Notes: a model not told the origin generated them from the sequence alone. DNA of 64,000 bases from 2-02-FULL-55-14 sp964581115 (GCA_964581115.1 CAZOMY010000001.1:124001-188000); one strand, 5' to 3'; numbered from the stretch's first letter, positions 33,095 through 41,868 are shown. Program-made: numbers and translations.

Positions 33095-33940
33095 TCAGGA
33101 CCCAACTCCTTCTGTCTCTTTCGGATACAGTATCTTGAGGCGTTTCGTCAGTATCCGGTAGGCTTCGTCGGGCGTGTCGGCGAACTCGAAGAGATCGAGG
33201 TCCTCCGGGCTGACCAGTCGCCTTTTCACAAATTCGTCGAAGTGAATGACGCTGTTCCAGAACTCCCTCCCGTAAAGTACGACGACGACGGGCTTCTTGA
33301 TCTTCTTGGTCTGGAGGAGTGTCAGGACCTCCATCAGTTCGTCGAAGGTTCCGAATCCGCCGGGGAACATCACGAAGGCTTTGGCCAAGTAGACGAACCA
33401 GAACTTTCGCATGAAGAAGTAATGAAACTCGAAGTTCAGGTCCGGTGAAATGTACGGATTCGGAGTCTGCTCGAACGGGAGGCTGATATTGAGCCCGATC
33501 GAACGTCCCTTGGCCAGTTCAGCTCCGCGGTTGGCAGCTTCCATGATTCCGGGTCCGCCACCCGAGCAGACGACGAACCGGTTCAGTTGGAAGAGCCGCT
33601 TTGACCATTGGGTCATCATGCGAGAAAGCTGTACGGCATCTTCATAGTAGTGCGACATCTCCAGGTCGGTCGTCGCGTCCGTAACCGCACGCAGCTGCCG
33701 CTTTGTCGGTCGGCGCGACGTCCCTCGCTGCGCCTTTGTTAACGCCTTCTTCGCGTCGACACGCGACATGAGCCGAGCGCTTCCGAAAAAGACAACAGTA
33801 TCGCGGATCCCTTTTCTGCGGAACTGCGACAGCGGATGGAGGAATTCCGAGAGGATGCGAAGCGACCGGGCATCGGGGCTGTTCAAAAACTCAAGGTCTT
33901 TATATGATTTCTCGGCTCGTCCGAGCGGCTTTCTGGCCAT
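33095..33940 (-). CDS. LOG family protein (cytokinin riboside 5'-monophosphate phosphoribohydrolase-like)
   Basis: A 281-aa Rossmann-like protein with both LOG signatures: CSGGGPGIMEAANRGA and the nucleotide/catalytic PGGFGTFDELMEVLTLLQT. Family members release adenine-type bases from nucleoside monophosphates; annotations as lysine decarboxylase are obsolete. The N-terminal 100 residues, with a charged linker, make it longer than the 180-200 aa small LOGs and like the larger bacterial type. It is the last gene of the minus-strand unit starting at glcD, 36 bases after ygfZ. Confidence 0.9.
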   Translation of the reverse strand: MARKPLGRAEKSYKDLEFLNSPDARSLRILSEFLHPLSQFRRKGIRDTVVFFGSARLMSRVDAKKALTKAQRGTSRRPTKRQLRAVTDATTDLEMSHYYEDAVQLSRMMTQWSKRLFQLNRFVVCSGGGPGIMEAANRGAELAKGRSIGLNISLPFEQTPNPYISPDLNFEFHYFFMRKFWFVYLAKAFVMFPGGFGTFDELMEVLTLLQTKKIKKPVVVVLYGREFWNSVIHFDEFVKRRLVSPEDLDLFEFADTPDEAYRILTKRLKILYPKETEGVGS

Positions 33941-33976
33941 CGTGTGCGTGTTCCTTCTGAATGGCGAATATGGAGT

Positions 33977-34855
33977 CTACGCGTAGATACCTTCTTCCGG
34001 GTCTGTGTCGACGGGGCGCAGGATCGCCCCTTGTGGGGTGTTGACCGACCTGCCCTCTCTTAGATGGTCAAGCCGGAGGAACCCGAGGGAATGGATGCGC
34101 GTCGCGCCGATCGCGATGGACGTGACGACCCCGGCTTCGGCTCCCCCGCTGGTTTGCAGCGTCACGGGAGCAGATTCCCCGGGGTCGAGCATGCCCTCGA
34201 ATCGCGTCAAAGCCATCTGCACTTTGCGATAGGCATCGAGACGAGCGATCACCTCTTGTCCGATGTAGCAACCCTTGGTAAAGCTGATCAGGCTCCGAAG
34301 ACGGCACTCCAACGGATGGCGCCGTTCACCGACCTCGTTCGGTGGCCACGGCACAGCCGCTGCGACACGATCGCGCATGAACGACGGACTGTCCACGACT
34401 TGCAGCGCGAGCGACGCGGCATTGCGAGGAAGGATCGCCAATCCCCAGCGGTGACGTCCCATTACGACAGGCACGATGGAATCGGGGATCGTCTCCGGAA
34501 GCTCCCAGCAGCCGTCGGACCCCTCGGCGTATACTACCGCGGTAGAATACGCTTCGGAAACGTCGTCGACGGTCGCATCTTCCATGATGATGAATCGCTC
34601 CAGCCATCGGGCGACCCTTCCGTCATTGTCGCCGATTCCGGCGACGAGCAAGGAACCGTGAGGCTCGGGCAAAATGCACGCCAGGTCGACCACGCGTCCC
34701 TTCTCGTTCGTCAGCAAGGTGGCAACCGGTTGCGCCTGCGTGAGCGGCGAGGTGTCCGCCGTCGAGATACGCTGCAGGAGGTCCCTCGATTCCGTGCCCG
34801 TCATTCGATAGACGCGCCGCGACACCAGCGGATGCTGCTTGGCCTCTCCGCTCAT
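33977..34855 (-). CDS. ygfZ: YgfZ/GcvT-like folate-binding iron-sulfur maintenance protein
   Basis: A 292-aa protein of the YgfZ family, which uses a folate-binding GcvT fold to help maintain Fe-S enzymes. The diagnostic motif KGCYIGQEVIAR is present at about residues 195-206, together with LLTNEKGRVVDLACI near the N-terminus. Length is somewhat below that of E. coli YgfZ (326). The start overlaps the metallophosphoesterase stop by four bases. Fe-S enzyme genes glcF and nth lie nearby, which fits the proposed role. Confidence 0.93.
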   Translation of the reverse strand: MSGEAKQHPLVSRRVYRMTGTESRDLLQRISTADTSPLTQAQPVATLLTNEKGRVVDLACILPEPHGSLLVAGIGDNDGRVARWLERFIIMEDATVDDVSEAYSTAVVYAEGSDGCWELPETIPDSIVPVVMGRHRWGLAILPRNAASLALQVVDSPSFMRDRVAAAVPWPPNEVGERRHPLECRLRSLISFTKGCYIGQEVIARLDAYRKVQMALTRFEGMLDPGESAPVTLQTSGGAEAGVVTSIAIGATRIHSLGFLRLDHLREGRSVNTPQGAILRPVDTDPEEGIYA

Positions 34856-36075
34856 GGCGTGTTTCGAGCTTGGGCCCGGAGCGTGATCAACGTCATCTCG
34901 AGCGGTGCATGGAATCGTATGGGCGCGAGCGTGAATCCGAGCCCGTTCGTCACATTCACGACCGTGCGCCCGACCTGATAGTCGCCGCTGACATACGGTG
35001 ACTCGAAGGATGCAGGCGCCAGCAAGGCGATGCCGGGGAACCCGAACGCCACTCCGCCGCCGTGCGTGTGGCCGGCGAGCACGAGGTCGACCGAATCCTG
35101 CGCAGCTCGCCCGACGATCTCGCGATTCGGCTGGTGAGTCAGGAGTATCCGGAATGGCACGCGATGGCTGTTGAGAAGGCTGTCGAGCGTCCCCGGTCTC
35201 GGGCGTTGACGATAGGTATACGTCAACAGCGTCAGGCCGATCTCACCGCGGTCGGTCCTCAGAACGAAACTGGTGTCATCCGCCACGACGATGCCGTTCC
35301 GACGCAAGGCAGAGACGACCATCGACTTGTTGGAGAAGATGTCGTGGTCTCCGACGGCCGCTATGTGGCCGTACGGCGCCCTCAAAGTCCCCAGAAGCCG
35401 CGCCGTCGATTCGATGTAGTCCGTACCGCCGGTGACGATGTCACCTCCGTTGAGGATCAGGTCGGGTTCGAGCGCACGCCCCTGCTCGATGAACGTTTGG
35501 ATCTTGGAAGCGTCCGTTCGTCCATCCCCCTGCACGTCGGAGATCTGCAGGATCCGAAAACCATCCAACGAGGCAGCTTCGACGGGGAGAGCCACGTCCA
35601 ATCGGTCGACCCGGGCGTGCGAGGTCTCGACGATCACCGTTGCAACGGAATAGACCGAGATGACGACCCACGACCACAGGCTGAAGACGGCGGTTCGACG
35701 ACGCCAGTCCTCGCGTTCGATGCGGCCGCCGAGACGCAGGACGAGGCCCGCGGCGTCCCAGAGCAGGAAGATGAAGGTCAACTGAACCAGGATGACGAGG
35801 ACGGTCCAGAAGGGGTAGACGAGAAAAAGATCGACCCAAACGCTCTCTCCGGAAAAGGCGACCATGGCCCCGCGACCCTGCGTCCAATACACCAGGAAGG
35901 CCACGGGCGGAAGCGCATTGAAAAGCGCGAGGGCGCCAAAAACCGCTCGACGGGTTCCAGAACGGCTCCAGCCAAAGATGGCGGTTAGGGCACTCGTAAG
36001 CTTTCCGCCAGCATAAACGTTGAGAACGAGGAGCGGAACGAACAGCGTCAGTTGCATCATGACCATCCACGGCAT
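34852..36075 (-). CDS. Membrane-anchored metallophosphoesterase
   Basis: A 407-aa protein. The first about 150 residues hold four or five hydrophobic helices. The C-terminal domain (about 165-400) is a calcineurin-like phosphoesterase with metal-binding motifs ISDVQGDGR, NGGDIVTGG, GDHDIFS (in place of the usual GNHD), LTHQP and GHTHGGG. I start at ATG 36075, five bases after the upstream stop with GGAG in front; an in-frame ATG at 36114 would overlap. Related YkuE/YpbG-type proteins sit in the membrane with the active site on one side. The natural substrate is unknown. Confidence 0.85.
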   Translation of the reverse strand: MPWMVMMQLTLFVPLLVLNVYAGGKLTSALTAIFGWSRSGTRRAVFGALALFNALPPVAFLVYWTQGRGAMVAFSGESVWVDLFLVYPFWTVLVILVQLTFIFLLWDAAGLVLRLGGRIEREDWRRRTAVFSLWSWVVISVYSVATVIVETSHARVDRLDVALPVEAASLDGFRILQISDVQGDGRTDASKIQTFIEQGRALEPDLILNGGDIVTGGTDYIESTARLLGTLRAPYGHIAAVGDHDIFSNKSMVVSALRRNGIVVADDTSFVLRTDRGEIGLTLLTYTYRQRPRPGTLDSLLNSHRVPFRILLTHQPNREIVGRAAQDSVDLVLAGHTHGGGVAFGFPGIALLAPASFESPYVSGDYQVGRTVVNVTNGLGFTLAPIRFHAPLEMTLITLRAQARNTP

Positions 36076-36080
36076 GGGTC

Positions 36081-36572
36081 TCAGCGCTCCGGAAAGATCG
36101 TTCTGAGATGACATCGAAGATCGCGCCAACTCCCGAAGTGTCTGGTCGTGCATCCCTGGATCCATCCGGGAAGCCGTTCCGGCGGAGTGCGACTGACAAG
36201 ATAGACAGGGATCCTGTGTCTCCTGGCCAAGGTAAGCTCCCCTTGAGTCCCTGCTCCGCGGCGAGCGCTCCGGTCCCAGAGGCAAATAACGTAGTCGGAA
36301 TTCTCTGCGACCAAACGGGAGTCGACATCAACCACCCTACGAAAGAAGGCCGGCCAATCCCCTCCGCGACGGTATCGTCCGGTGAGCCGTGCTCCGGAGT
36401 TCTTCATGCGTCGCATAAGCGAATTGGAGCGTTTGACCGGATCGATGACACGGTGACCAAGCTCATTACGAAGCCATATTCCCATGGCATGCCGCCAATC
36501 GGCTCCCCTCCTGTCGGCATACTGCATGCCGCCGGAAAGATAGACGGTCACTCTATCCCTTGCAGGCTTCAT
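36081..36572 (-). CDS. Nucleoside 2-deoxyribosyltransferase-like domain protein
   Basis: A 163-aa protein (start at ATG 36572, overlapping glcF by 20 bases; an upstream start at 36635 is possible). It has the superfamily pattern VYLSGGMQYADRRGADWRH at the N-terminus, ending in an LVAENSDYVICLW strand and the active-site-like RRGAGTQGELTLARR. A Glu in TQGEL is at the position of the nucleophile Glu in deoxyribosyltransferases. Rather than a true deoxyribose enzyme it may cleave or bind another nucleotide. It lies in the same operon as a LOG protein, another nucleotide N-glycosidase type. Function is unproven. Confidence 0.65.
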   Translation of the reverse strand: MKPARDRVTVYLSGGMQYADRRGADWRHAMGIWLRNELGHRVIDPVKRSNSLMRRMKNSGARLTGRYRRGGDWPAFFRRVVDVDSRLVAENSDYVICLWDRSARRGAGTQGELTLARRHRIPVYLVSRTPPERLPGWIQGCTTRHFGSWRDLRCHLRTIFPER

Positions 36573-37869
36573 CGAGAAATGTTGCCGTATGAACGACCCG
36601 AACGTTGAGCCCGGCTTGACGGAGTCCGTGTTCAATCTGGAGCATGCAACCGGGATTGCCGGTGACGATGATATCGGGTCGTGCGGCTTGAATATTCTTC
36701 AGCTTTCGCTCGAGGAACTGAGCTGCATCATCGTATCGTACAAGATTATAGATCCCCGCACTTCCACAACACCATGAGGCCTCAGGAAGCTCGACATACT
36801 CGATGCCGGGAACGGATGCGAGCAATGAGCGCGGTTCTTGGATCACCTTCTGAGTGTGCGCCAGATGACACGCATCGTGGTATGTCACACGAAGCGGTCG
36901 ACCTGCGGCGGCGGCAAGCGTCGTCGTGGGTCGATACCCGTAGTGTGCCAGGAATTGCGTCAGGTCAAGGCACTTCTGCGAAAGTTCCGACGCTGTTGAA
37001 GCCCATTCCGGATCATCAGCAAACAAATGCCCATACTCCTTCATGAAGGCGCCGCAACCTGCGGAATTCAGGATGATGTAGTCCAGCTTGACTGCACTGA
37101 AGTGCTTCAGGAGATCCTTGGCCATCGCCCTGGCGGATCCCATGTCACCGTTGTGAGCTGTCAAGGAGCCGCAGCACGCCTGTCCTTTGGGCGTTATGAC
37201 CTCACATCCGTGCTTTCTCAGCAGCTCGACGGTGGATGCATTCACGTCGCTGTATGCCACATCCATGATGCAACCCGTCAACATGCCGACACGGAAGCGC
37301 CGTTCCCCGTATGCCGGAAGGATCTCCGGCAGCGTGTCGGAGCTGAACGTGGAACGGATGACGGGGGCCAGCCCTTGCGTGGCCGCCAAACGCTTCGAAA
37401 AGAGCTTCAGGATCCCGCTCTTGGCGACGAACCAAGCCATTCCGCTGCGCTGGTACCAGCGGAGGATGATCGCGAGGACCTTCAAGCGCGACTGGTCGGC
37501 AAAGACCCAGCCAAGGAAAAAACGCTTCAGGCGCCGAGAGGTCCACGACTCAGCCTTTTGAATGAAGATCTGTGCTCTTGCCGCCTCGACCAGCGATCCG
37601 TATCTCACTCCGGCCGGACAGGCGGTCTCACACGCCTGGCAATCAAGGCAGAAGTTCATCTCTTCGATAAAACCATCGGTCATGCCCAACTCCCCTTCCG
37701 CCACCGACTTGATCAGCCGGATCCGACCCCTCGGCGATGACCGCTCGAGTCCCGTGATCTGGTAGGTCGGGCAGGTGGGCAGACAAAGCCCGCAGTGCAT
37801 GCAATTGGTGATGACGTCGTCGCTCGGTACGTCGATGCCGACGAATGCAGAACGGTCGGCGGTCGTCAT
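36553..37869 (-). CDS. glcF: Glycolate oxidase iron-sulfur subunit
   Basis: A 438-aa iron-sulfur protein starting at ATG 37869. Two [4Fe-4S] motifs are NCMHCGLCLPTCPTY and FCLDCQACETACPAG (residues about 22-90). Two CCG domains follow, with ACCGSL, HDACHLAHTQ and SWCCGSAGIYN. This is the layout of GlcF. It accepts electrons from the flavin subunit GlcD and passes them to the respiratory chain. It is separated from glcD by the rhomboid gene. No GlcE-like subunit is in the window. The substrate could be glycolate or D-lactate. Confidence 0.92.
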   Translation of the reverse strand: MTTADRSAFVGIDVPSDDVITNCMHCGLCLPTCPTYQITGLERSSPRGRIRLIKSVAEGELGMTDGFIEEMNFCLDCQACETACPAGVRYGSLVEAARAQIFIQKAESWTSRRLKRFFLGWVFADQSRLKVLAIILRWYQRSGMAWFVAKSGILKLFSKRLAATQGLAPVIRSTFSSDTLPEILPAYGERRFRVGMLTGCIMDVAYSDVNASTVELLRKHGCEVITPKGQACCGSLTAHNGDMGSARAMAKDLLKHFSAVKLDYIILNSAGCGAFMKEYGHLFADDPEWASTASELSQKCLDLTQFLAHYGYRPTTTLAAAAGRPLRVTYHDACHLAHTQKVIQEPRSLLASVPGIEYVELPEASWCCGSAGIYNLVRYDDAAQFLERKLKNIQAARPDIIVTGNPGCMLQIEHGLRQAGLNVRVVHTATFLDEACKG

Positions 37870-38537
37870 CGATACCTCCGGAACGGAAGTACAAAGAGCA
37901 TGCCGGCTACAAAACCGCCAATATGCGCCCACCAAGCCACGCCTCCCATGCCCGCTGTTCCGCTTCCGACGGACAGCATACCGTTGACGAACTGGAGCAC
38001 GAACCAGAGTCCCAGCACGATCAGGGCCGGGAGCTCCGCCACCTGCAGGAAGATGAAGATGGGAATGAGCGTCAGAATGCGCGCCTTGGGAAAAAGTACG
38101 AGGTATGCGCCGAGGACGCCTGAGATCGCGCCGCTGGCGCCGACCGTGGGGATCGGAGAAGCGGGATCCATCGAAACGTGGACGAGTGAGGCGAGGACGC
38201 CGCAGAGCAGATAGAAGACGACAAAACGGAATGATCCGAGCTTGTCTTCAACGTTGTCACCAAACACCCAGAGATAGAGCATGTTCCCCATAAGATGCAT
38301 CCAGCCGCCGTGCAGGAACAGCGAGGTGACGATCGCGGTCAGTGCATGGACAGGATCTCCCTGTCCCGACCAAGCCAAGGTCCAGTCGGCTGGCACGAGG
38401 CCGTACGTCAGTATGAACGGCTCGAGGCGGTCGCCGAGCGAGAGCTGGTAGAACCAGGCGAGGATGTTCGCGGCGATAACACTGATCGTCACGAACGGAA
38501 CGTGCCGGGTCGGATTTCGGTCCTTGAGCGGGATCAG
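37866..38537 (-). CDS. Rhomboid intramembrane serine protease, apparent CTG start
   Basis: A 223-aa protease with six membrane helices. The catalytic Ser is in GASGAISGVLGAYL, the His in WWAHIGGFVAGML, and the L1 loop/WR-like region is HGGWMHLMGNMLYLW. The first in-frame ATG/GTG is at 38492, but translation upstream to 38537 gives IPLKDRNPTRHVPFVTISV, the conserved start of this rhomboid subfamily. No ATG, GTG or TTG lies before it. A CTG at 38537-38535 overlaps the glcD TGA as CTGA, matching the ATGA-type overlaps elsewhere. So translation probably begins at this CTG. The stop overlaps the glcF ATG. Confidence 0.88.
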   Translation of the reverse strand: MIPLKDRNPTRHVPFVTISVIAANILAWFYQLSLGDRLEPFILTYGLVPADWTLAWSGQGDPVHALTAIVTSLFLHGGWMHLMGNMLYLWVFGDNVEDKLGSFRFVVFYLLCGVLASLVHVSMDPASPIPTVGASGAISGVLGAYLVLFPKARILTLIPIFIFLQVAELPALIVLGLWFVLQFVNGMLSVGSGTAGMGGVAWWAHIGGFVAGMLFVLPFRRYR

Positions 38538-39991
38538 GTGAAAGCCCCTTGAGCGAGGAATCGTTCGACCTGTTTGCGGTCGCGAGGCAGAGGGCCTTCA
38601 CACCGGGGCCTGATAGACAGGATCTTGCCCGGATTCAGAATGCCCTCCGGGTCGACGACCTGTTTGAGGGAGCGCATCATGCTCAACGCTGGAGGGTCCG
38701 TGAGTCGCTCAAGGAATCTGCGCTTGGACAGCCCCGTGCCGTGCTCTCCCGTGATCGTCCCGCCGAACCGGATCGACTCATTGAAGATCTCCTCGAAAGC
38801 GGCTTCGGCCTTGTGGATCTCCGCGGCGTTTCGCTCATCCGTCAGGCAGGTCGGATGCAGATTGCCGTCGCCCGCATGACCGAAGTTGCCGAAAAGCAAT
38901 CCGTGGGAATGCGCGATCGCCTGAATGCGTTCGAGCATGGGGGCAACCTCGCTGCGAGGGACGGTGACATCCTCCAGGATCGTGGTCGGCTTGACGCGGG
39001 CCAGCGCAGAAAAGGCCACTTTGCGTGCGCTGCGTAATCGTGCGGCCTCGCCGGCATCGCGTGCGACACGCACGTCACCAGCCCGATGTTGTCGACAGAT
39101 CGCCTCGATCGTGGCCAGGTCATCTTCGACGACGGCCGGTCGGCCATCAACCTCGATCAACAGCAATGCATCGATGGAGGTCGGAAGTCCGAGATGCGCG
39201 AACTCTTCGACACAGCGTACCGTTGTCTGGTCGAGGAACTCGAGCGCCGCGGGCATGATCCGTGCCGCAATGATCGCCGAAACGGTCTCCGCCGCCTCAC
39301 TCATCGAATCAAAGAAGGCCAGAAGGGTCCTGGACGACTCCGGTCTCGGCATGAGGCGCAACAGGATCTTTGTGAAGATGCCGAGCGTTCCCTCGGAGCC
39401 GATGAGGACGTCCTTGAGGTTGTAGCCGGCGACATCCTTGACCGATTTTCCGCCCAGGAGCATCTGCTCTCCCGAGGGAAGGACGACCTCCATCCCGAGG
39501 ACGTAGTTCTTCGTAACGCCATACTTGAGCCCGCGCAGGCCGCCCGCATTCTCGGCAACATTACCCCCGATGGTGGAGATCGCGGCGCTGCCGGGGTCCG
39601 GCGGATAGAACAGACCGCGAGATTCCACCTCTGCTTGAAGCTTCGCGGTAATGACGCCCGGCTCCACCCATGCTGTCAGGTTGCGCTCGTCGATCTCGAT
39701 GATACGGGTCCAATGGTTGGTCAAGAGGACGACGGAGTTCTCGACAGGAACGGAGCCGCCGCTCAGGCCCGACCCCGAACCCCGAGGAACGACAGAGAAT
39801 CGTTCTTCGTGCGCAAGCCGCAGGATCGCGGAAATGTGTTCGGCTGAGCGGGGGCGCAGAACGGCAAGCGGCAGATGGCTGAGAAGCGGCGTGCCGTCGA
39901 AGGAGTGAGTGATCCGGTCTTCGTCCGAAGTCAGGACGTTCTCGGTACCCAGGAGCGTGACGAGCTGTTGATGAGCCCGGGAAGAGAGCAT
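38534..39991 (-). CDS. glcD: Glycolate/D-lactate oxidase FAD subunit
   Basis: A 485-aa flavoprotein of the FAD_binding_4 / FAD-oxidase_C type. The FAD domain has VPRGSGSGLSGGSVPV, GGNVAENAGGLRGLKYG and LIGSEGTLGIFTKI. The C-terminal domain has GNFGHAGDGNLHP (catalytic/metal His) and TGEHGTGLSKRRFL. Length matches GlcD. It is the first gene of a unit with rhomboid, glcF, the deoxyribosyltransferase-like protein, phosphoesterase, ygfZ and LOG. An eight-base inverted repeat lies upstream. Glycolate versus D-lactate cannot be settled. Confidence 0.93.
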   Translation of the reverse strand: MLSSRAHQQLVTLLGTENVLTSDEDRITHSFDGTPLLSHLPLAVLRPRSAEHISAILRLAHEERFSVVPRGSGSGLSGGSVPVENSVVLLTNHWTRIIEIDERNLTAWVEPGVITAKLQAEVESRGLFYPPDPGSAAISTIGGNVAENAGGLRGLKYGVTKNYVLGMEVVLPSGEQMLLGGKSVKDVAGYNLKDVLIGSEGTLGIFTKILLRLMPRPESSRTLLAFFDSMSEAAETVSAIIAARIMPAALEFLDQTTVRCVEEFAHLGLPTSIDALLLIEVDGRPAVVEDDLATIEAICRQHRAGDVRVARDAGEAARLRSARKVAFSALARVKPTTILEDVTVPRSEVAPMLERIQAIAHSHGLLFGNFGHAGDGNLHPTCLTDERNAAEIHKAEAAFEEIFNESIRFGGTITGEHGTGLSKRRFLERLTDPPALSMMRSLKQVVDPEGILNPGKILSIRPRCEGPLPRDRKQVERFLAQGAFT

Positions 39992-40012
39992 GGCAGGAGT
40001 AAGATAGGCGAA

Positions 40013-40067
40013 AACGTAAGGAGTATCAACGAGACGAGTGGCGACTCATCCTGAGGCTTCTTACGTT
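40013..40067. repeat. Inverted repeat between glcD and the lipoprotein gene
   Basis: AACGTAAG (40013-40020) and CTTACGTT (40060-40067) are perfect inverted copies separated by 39 bases, in the 81-base divergent intergenic region. It could be an operator for a dimeric regulator of glcD and/or the lipoprotein, or a chance match. Confidence 0.35.
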
Positions 40068-40072
40068 ATTCA

Positions 40073-40471
40073 ATGATTCGTCGAGACACATCTTCCATCC
40101 CGGTGCTTCTCGTATTCGTCGCCAGCTGGATCGGGGTTGCCTCATGTCAACCGACACCCGACGCTCCGATGGCCAAGCCTGATCCGGCGTTGAGCGTAGC
40201 GAAGTCAGCGACGGTGGCCCCACCGAGGCCCATCGAGGAAATGACACGAGCCGAGCGGCAAGCCTTCGTCGCAGTCCTTCGAGATTCGGGGGCATATCGC
40301 TGCTGTACGGACCCCGCTTGTACTTCCTGCTTGGACGAAGTCGACCCTCGATGTCGGTGTGGCGATGCCCTGCGAGCCAAGGACCCGGTATGCGGTGAGT
40401 GCTTTCGCGGCTGGCAACGCGGTCGCGGTTCCGTTCCAGGCGTCGAAGTCTCATCGGTCACCCGGCGCTGA
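40073..40471 (+). CDS. Cysteine-rich lipoprotein
   Basis: A 132-aa protein with a lipobox at VASC (about residue 25; mature Cys1) and a Pro/Ala linker. Eight cysteines lie within about 45 residues: YRCCTDPACTSCLDEVD, then RCRCGDAL, then VCGECFRGWQRGRG. The pairing pattern (CC, CxxC, CxC, CxxC) suggests metal or Fe-S-like binding at the membrane. I recall similar Cys clusters in other hypothetical lipoproteins but no named family. It is divergent from glcD and convergent with an HD hydrolase gene. Confidence 0.75.
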   Translation: MIRRDTSSIPVLLVFVASWIGVASCQPTPDAPMAKPDPALSVAKSATVAPPRPIEEMTRAERQAFVAVLRDSGAYRCCTDPACTSCLDEVDPRCRCGDALRAKDPVCGECFRGWQRGRGSVPGVEVSSVTRR

Positions 40472-40487
40472 TTCAACCCCCTCCGTT

Positions 40488-41042
40488 CTACTTCAATCCC
40501 AATCGGTCGGCATCGTTCTTCATCGCTTCGATCACGAACGCGATGTGCTCGTCCAGAGGCACACCCAACTCGGCGGCCCCCTGGATGATATCCTCGCGGC
40601 TGACGTTCCGCGCGAATGCCTTGTCCTTGAGCTTTTTCTTGACCGACGAGACCTCAAGATCCATGATCTTGTTCGGTCGTACGATGGCGGCGGCTCCGAT
40701 GAATCCGCTCAGCTCGTCGCATGCAAAGAGCACCTTGGCCATCAACGACCCGCGGGGAACTCCGGTGTAGCTGGCGTGGCCGAGGATCGCAACGCGGATC
40801 TCTTCAGAATACCCCCTCTCCTTAAGGATCACCGATCCTCGTAGCGGATGATCAGGCGGATTCGGATACTTTTCATAGTCGAAATCGTGCAGAACCGCCG
40901 TGATCGCCCACGTCTCTTCATCCTGAGACCACTTTCTCGCGTAGGCCCGCATGGCTGCCTCGACTCCATACATATGTTTCCGCAGGGCGTCGCTCAGCGT
41001 GAACTCGCGCATGAGCGCATCAGCATCGGCATAGGTTGGCAT
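40488..41042 (-). CDS. HD-domain hydrolase
   Basis: A 184-aa single-domain HD phosphohydrolase. The metal ligands appear as an N-terminal His (near KHMYGVE), the HD pair in VLHDFDYEKYPNPPDH, and a later His in ILGHASYTG. An Asp in ACDELSG follows. The size and DFDYEKYP region match the family annotated as HDIG-domain proteins found in many bacteria. Substrate unknown (nucleotide likely). Convergent with the Cys-rich lipoprotein. Confidence 0.85.
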   Translation of the reverse strand: MPTYADADALMREFTLSDALRKHMYGVEAAMRAYARKWSQDEETWAITAVLHDFDYEKYPNPPDHPLRGSVILKERGYSEEIRVAILGHASYTGVPRGSLMAKVLFACDELSGFIGAAAIVRPNKIMDLEVSSVKKKLKDKAFARNVSREDIIQGAAELGVPLDEHIAFVIEAMKNDADRLGLK

Positions 41043-41106
41043 GGGCTAGAAGATTATTGAAGTGAACGAAGGCACCACCGTCAAGGGTGTTGAATCGGCT
41101 AAAGCC

Positions 41107-41805
41107 TTAATGTGGCGCTCGAGGTGTGCGTGATGAGGTCTGTCTGGTATGAACGCCGAGGATCGCGGAGGGGCAGAGACGATTGAGAGCGCATTCATCA
41201 CACTTCGGGCGTCGAGCAATGCACGTCTTTCGGCCATGCAGGATGAGCAGGTTGCTGAAGTCGTACCAATCCTTCTGCGGCAGGATCCGCATAAGATCTT
41301 GCTCGATCTTGACCGGGTCGTTGTTCTTGGTCAACCCCAGAAGTCGGGTGATCCGTTGCACGTGCGTGTCGACGACGACGCCCGAGTTAACGCCGTACGC
41401 GGCCCCCATGACGCAATTGGCGGTCTTACGCCCGACCCCGGGCAAAGCGACCAACTCATCGAAGGTCCGAGGTACCTCTCCTCCATGTCTTTCGAGAATG
41501 GTTTGACTGCAGGCGCGTATGTTCTTTGCTTTCATGCGAAAGAAGCCAGTCGAACGAATCTTTTGCTCAAGTTCGAGGATATCCGCCTTTGCCAAGGACC
41601 GGGGGTCCGGATATCGCCTGAACAGCCCAGGTGTCACCTTGTTGACTCGCTCATCCGTGCATTGTGCGGAGAGGATGGTTGCGACCAACAGTTCATAGGG
41701 ATTGCGAAATTGCAGAGCGGTCGTTGCCCCGGGAAACGCCTTTCTCAGGAGCTTCACGATCGCGCGAGCCTTCTTCTTCAGTATCGCCGGTTCGGGATAT
41801 TTCAT
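41107..41805 (-). CDS. nth: Endonuclease III
   Basis: A 232-aa DNA glycosylase/AP lyase for oxidised pyrimidines. It has the helix-hairpin-helix LPGVGRKTANC with the catalytic Lys, catalytic Asp in VVDTHVQR, and a C-terminal [4Fe-4S] site with spacing C-x6-C-x2-C-x5-C (CIARRPKCDECALNRLC). About 15 extra residues follow the cluster. It stands apart from the operons on both sides by about 60 bases. Confidence 0.96.
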   Translation of the reverse strand: MKYPEPAILKKKARAIVKLLRKAFPGATTALQFRNPYELLVATILSAQCTDERVNKVTPGLFRRYPDPRSLAKADILELEQKIRSTGFFRMKAKNIRACSQTILERHGGEVPRTFDELVALPGVGRKTANCVMGAAYGVNSGVVVDTHVQRITRLLGLTKNNDPVKIEQDLMRILPQKDWYDFSNLLILHGRKTCIARRPKCDECALNRLCPSAILGVHTRQTSSRTPRAPH

Positions 41806-41868
41806 GTTGCTCGAACTTGCATGAATCTAAACGATGATTTTCGTTGTAGTATAATGAATTACATCGCA

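Noticed and set aside
35062..35988. 308-codon plus-strand frame opposite the metallophosphoesterase
   Set aside because: Antisense to a gene with full phosphoesterase motifs; its sequence has no recognisable domain.
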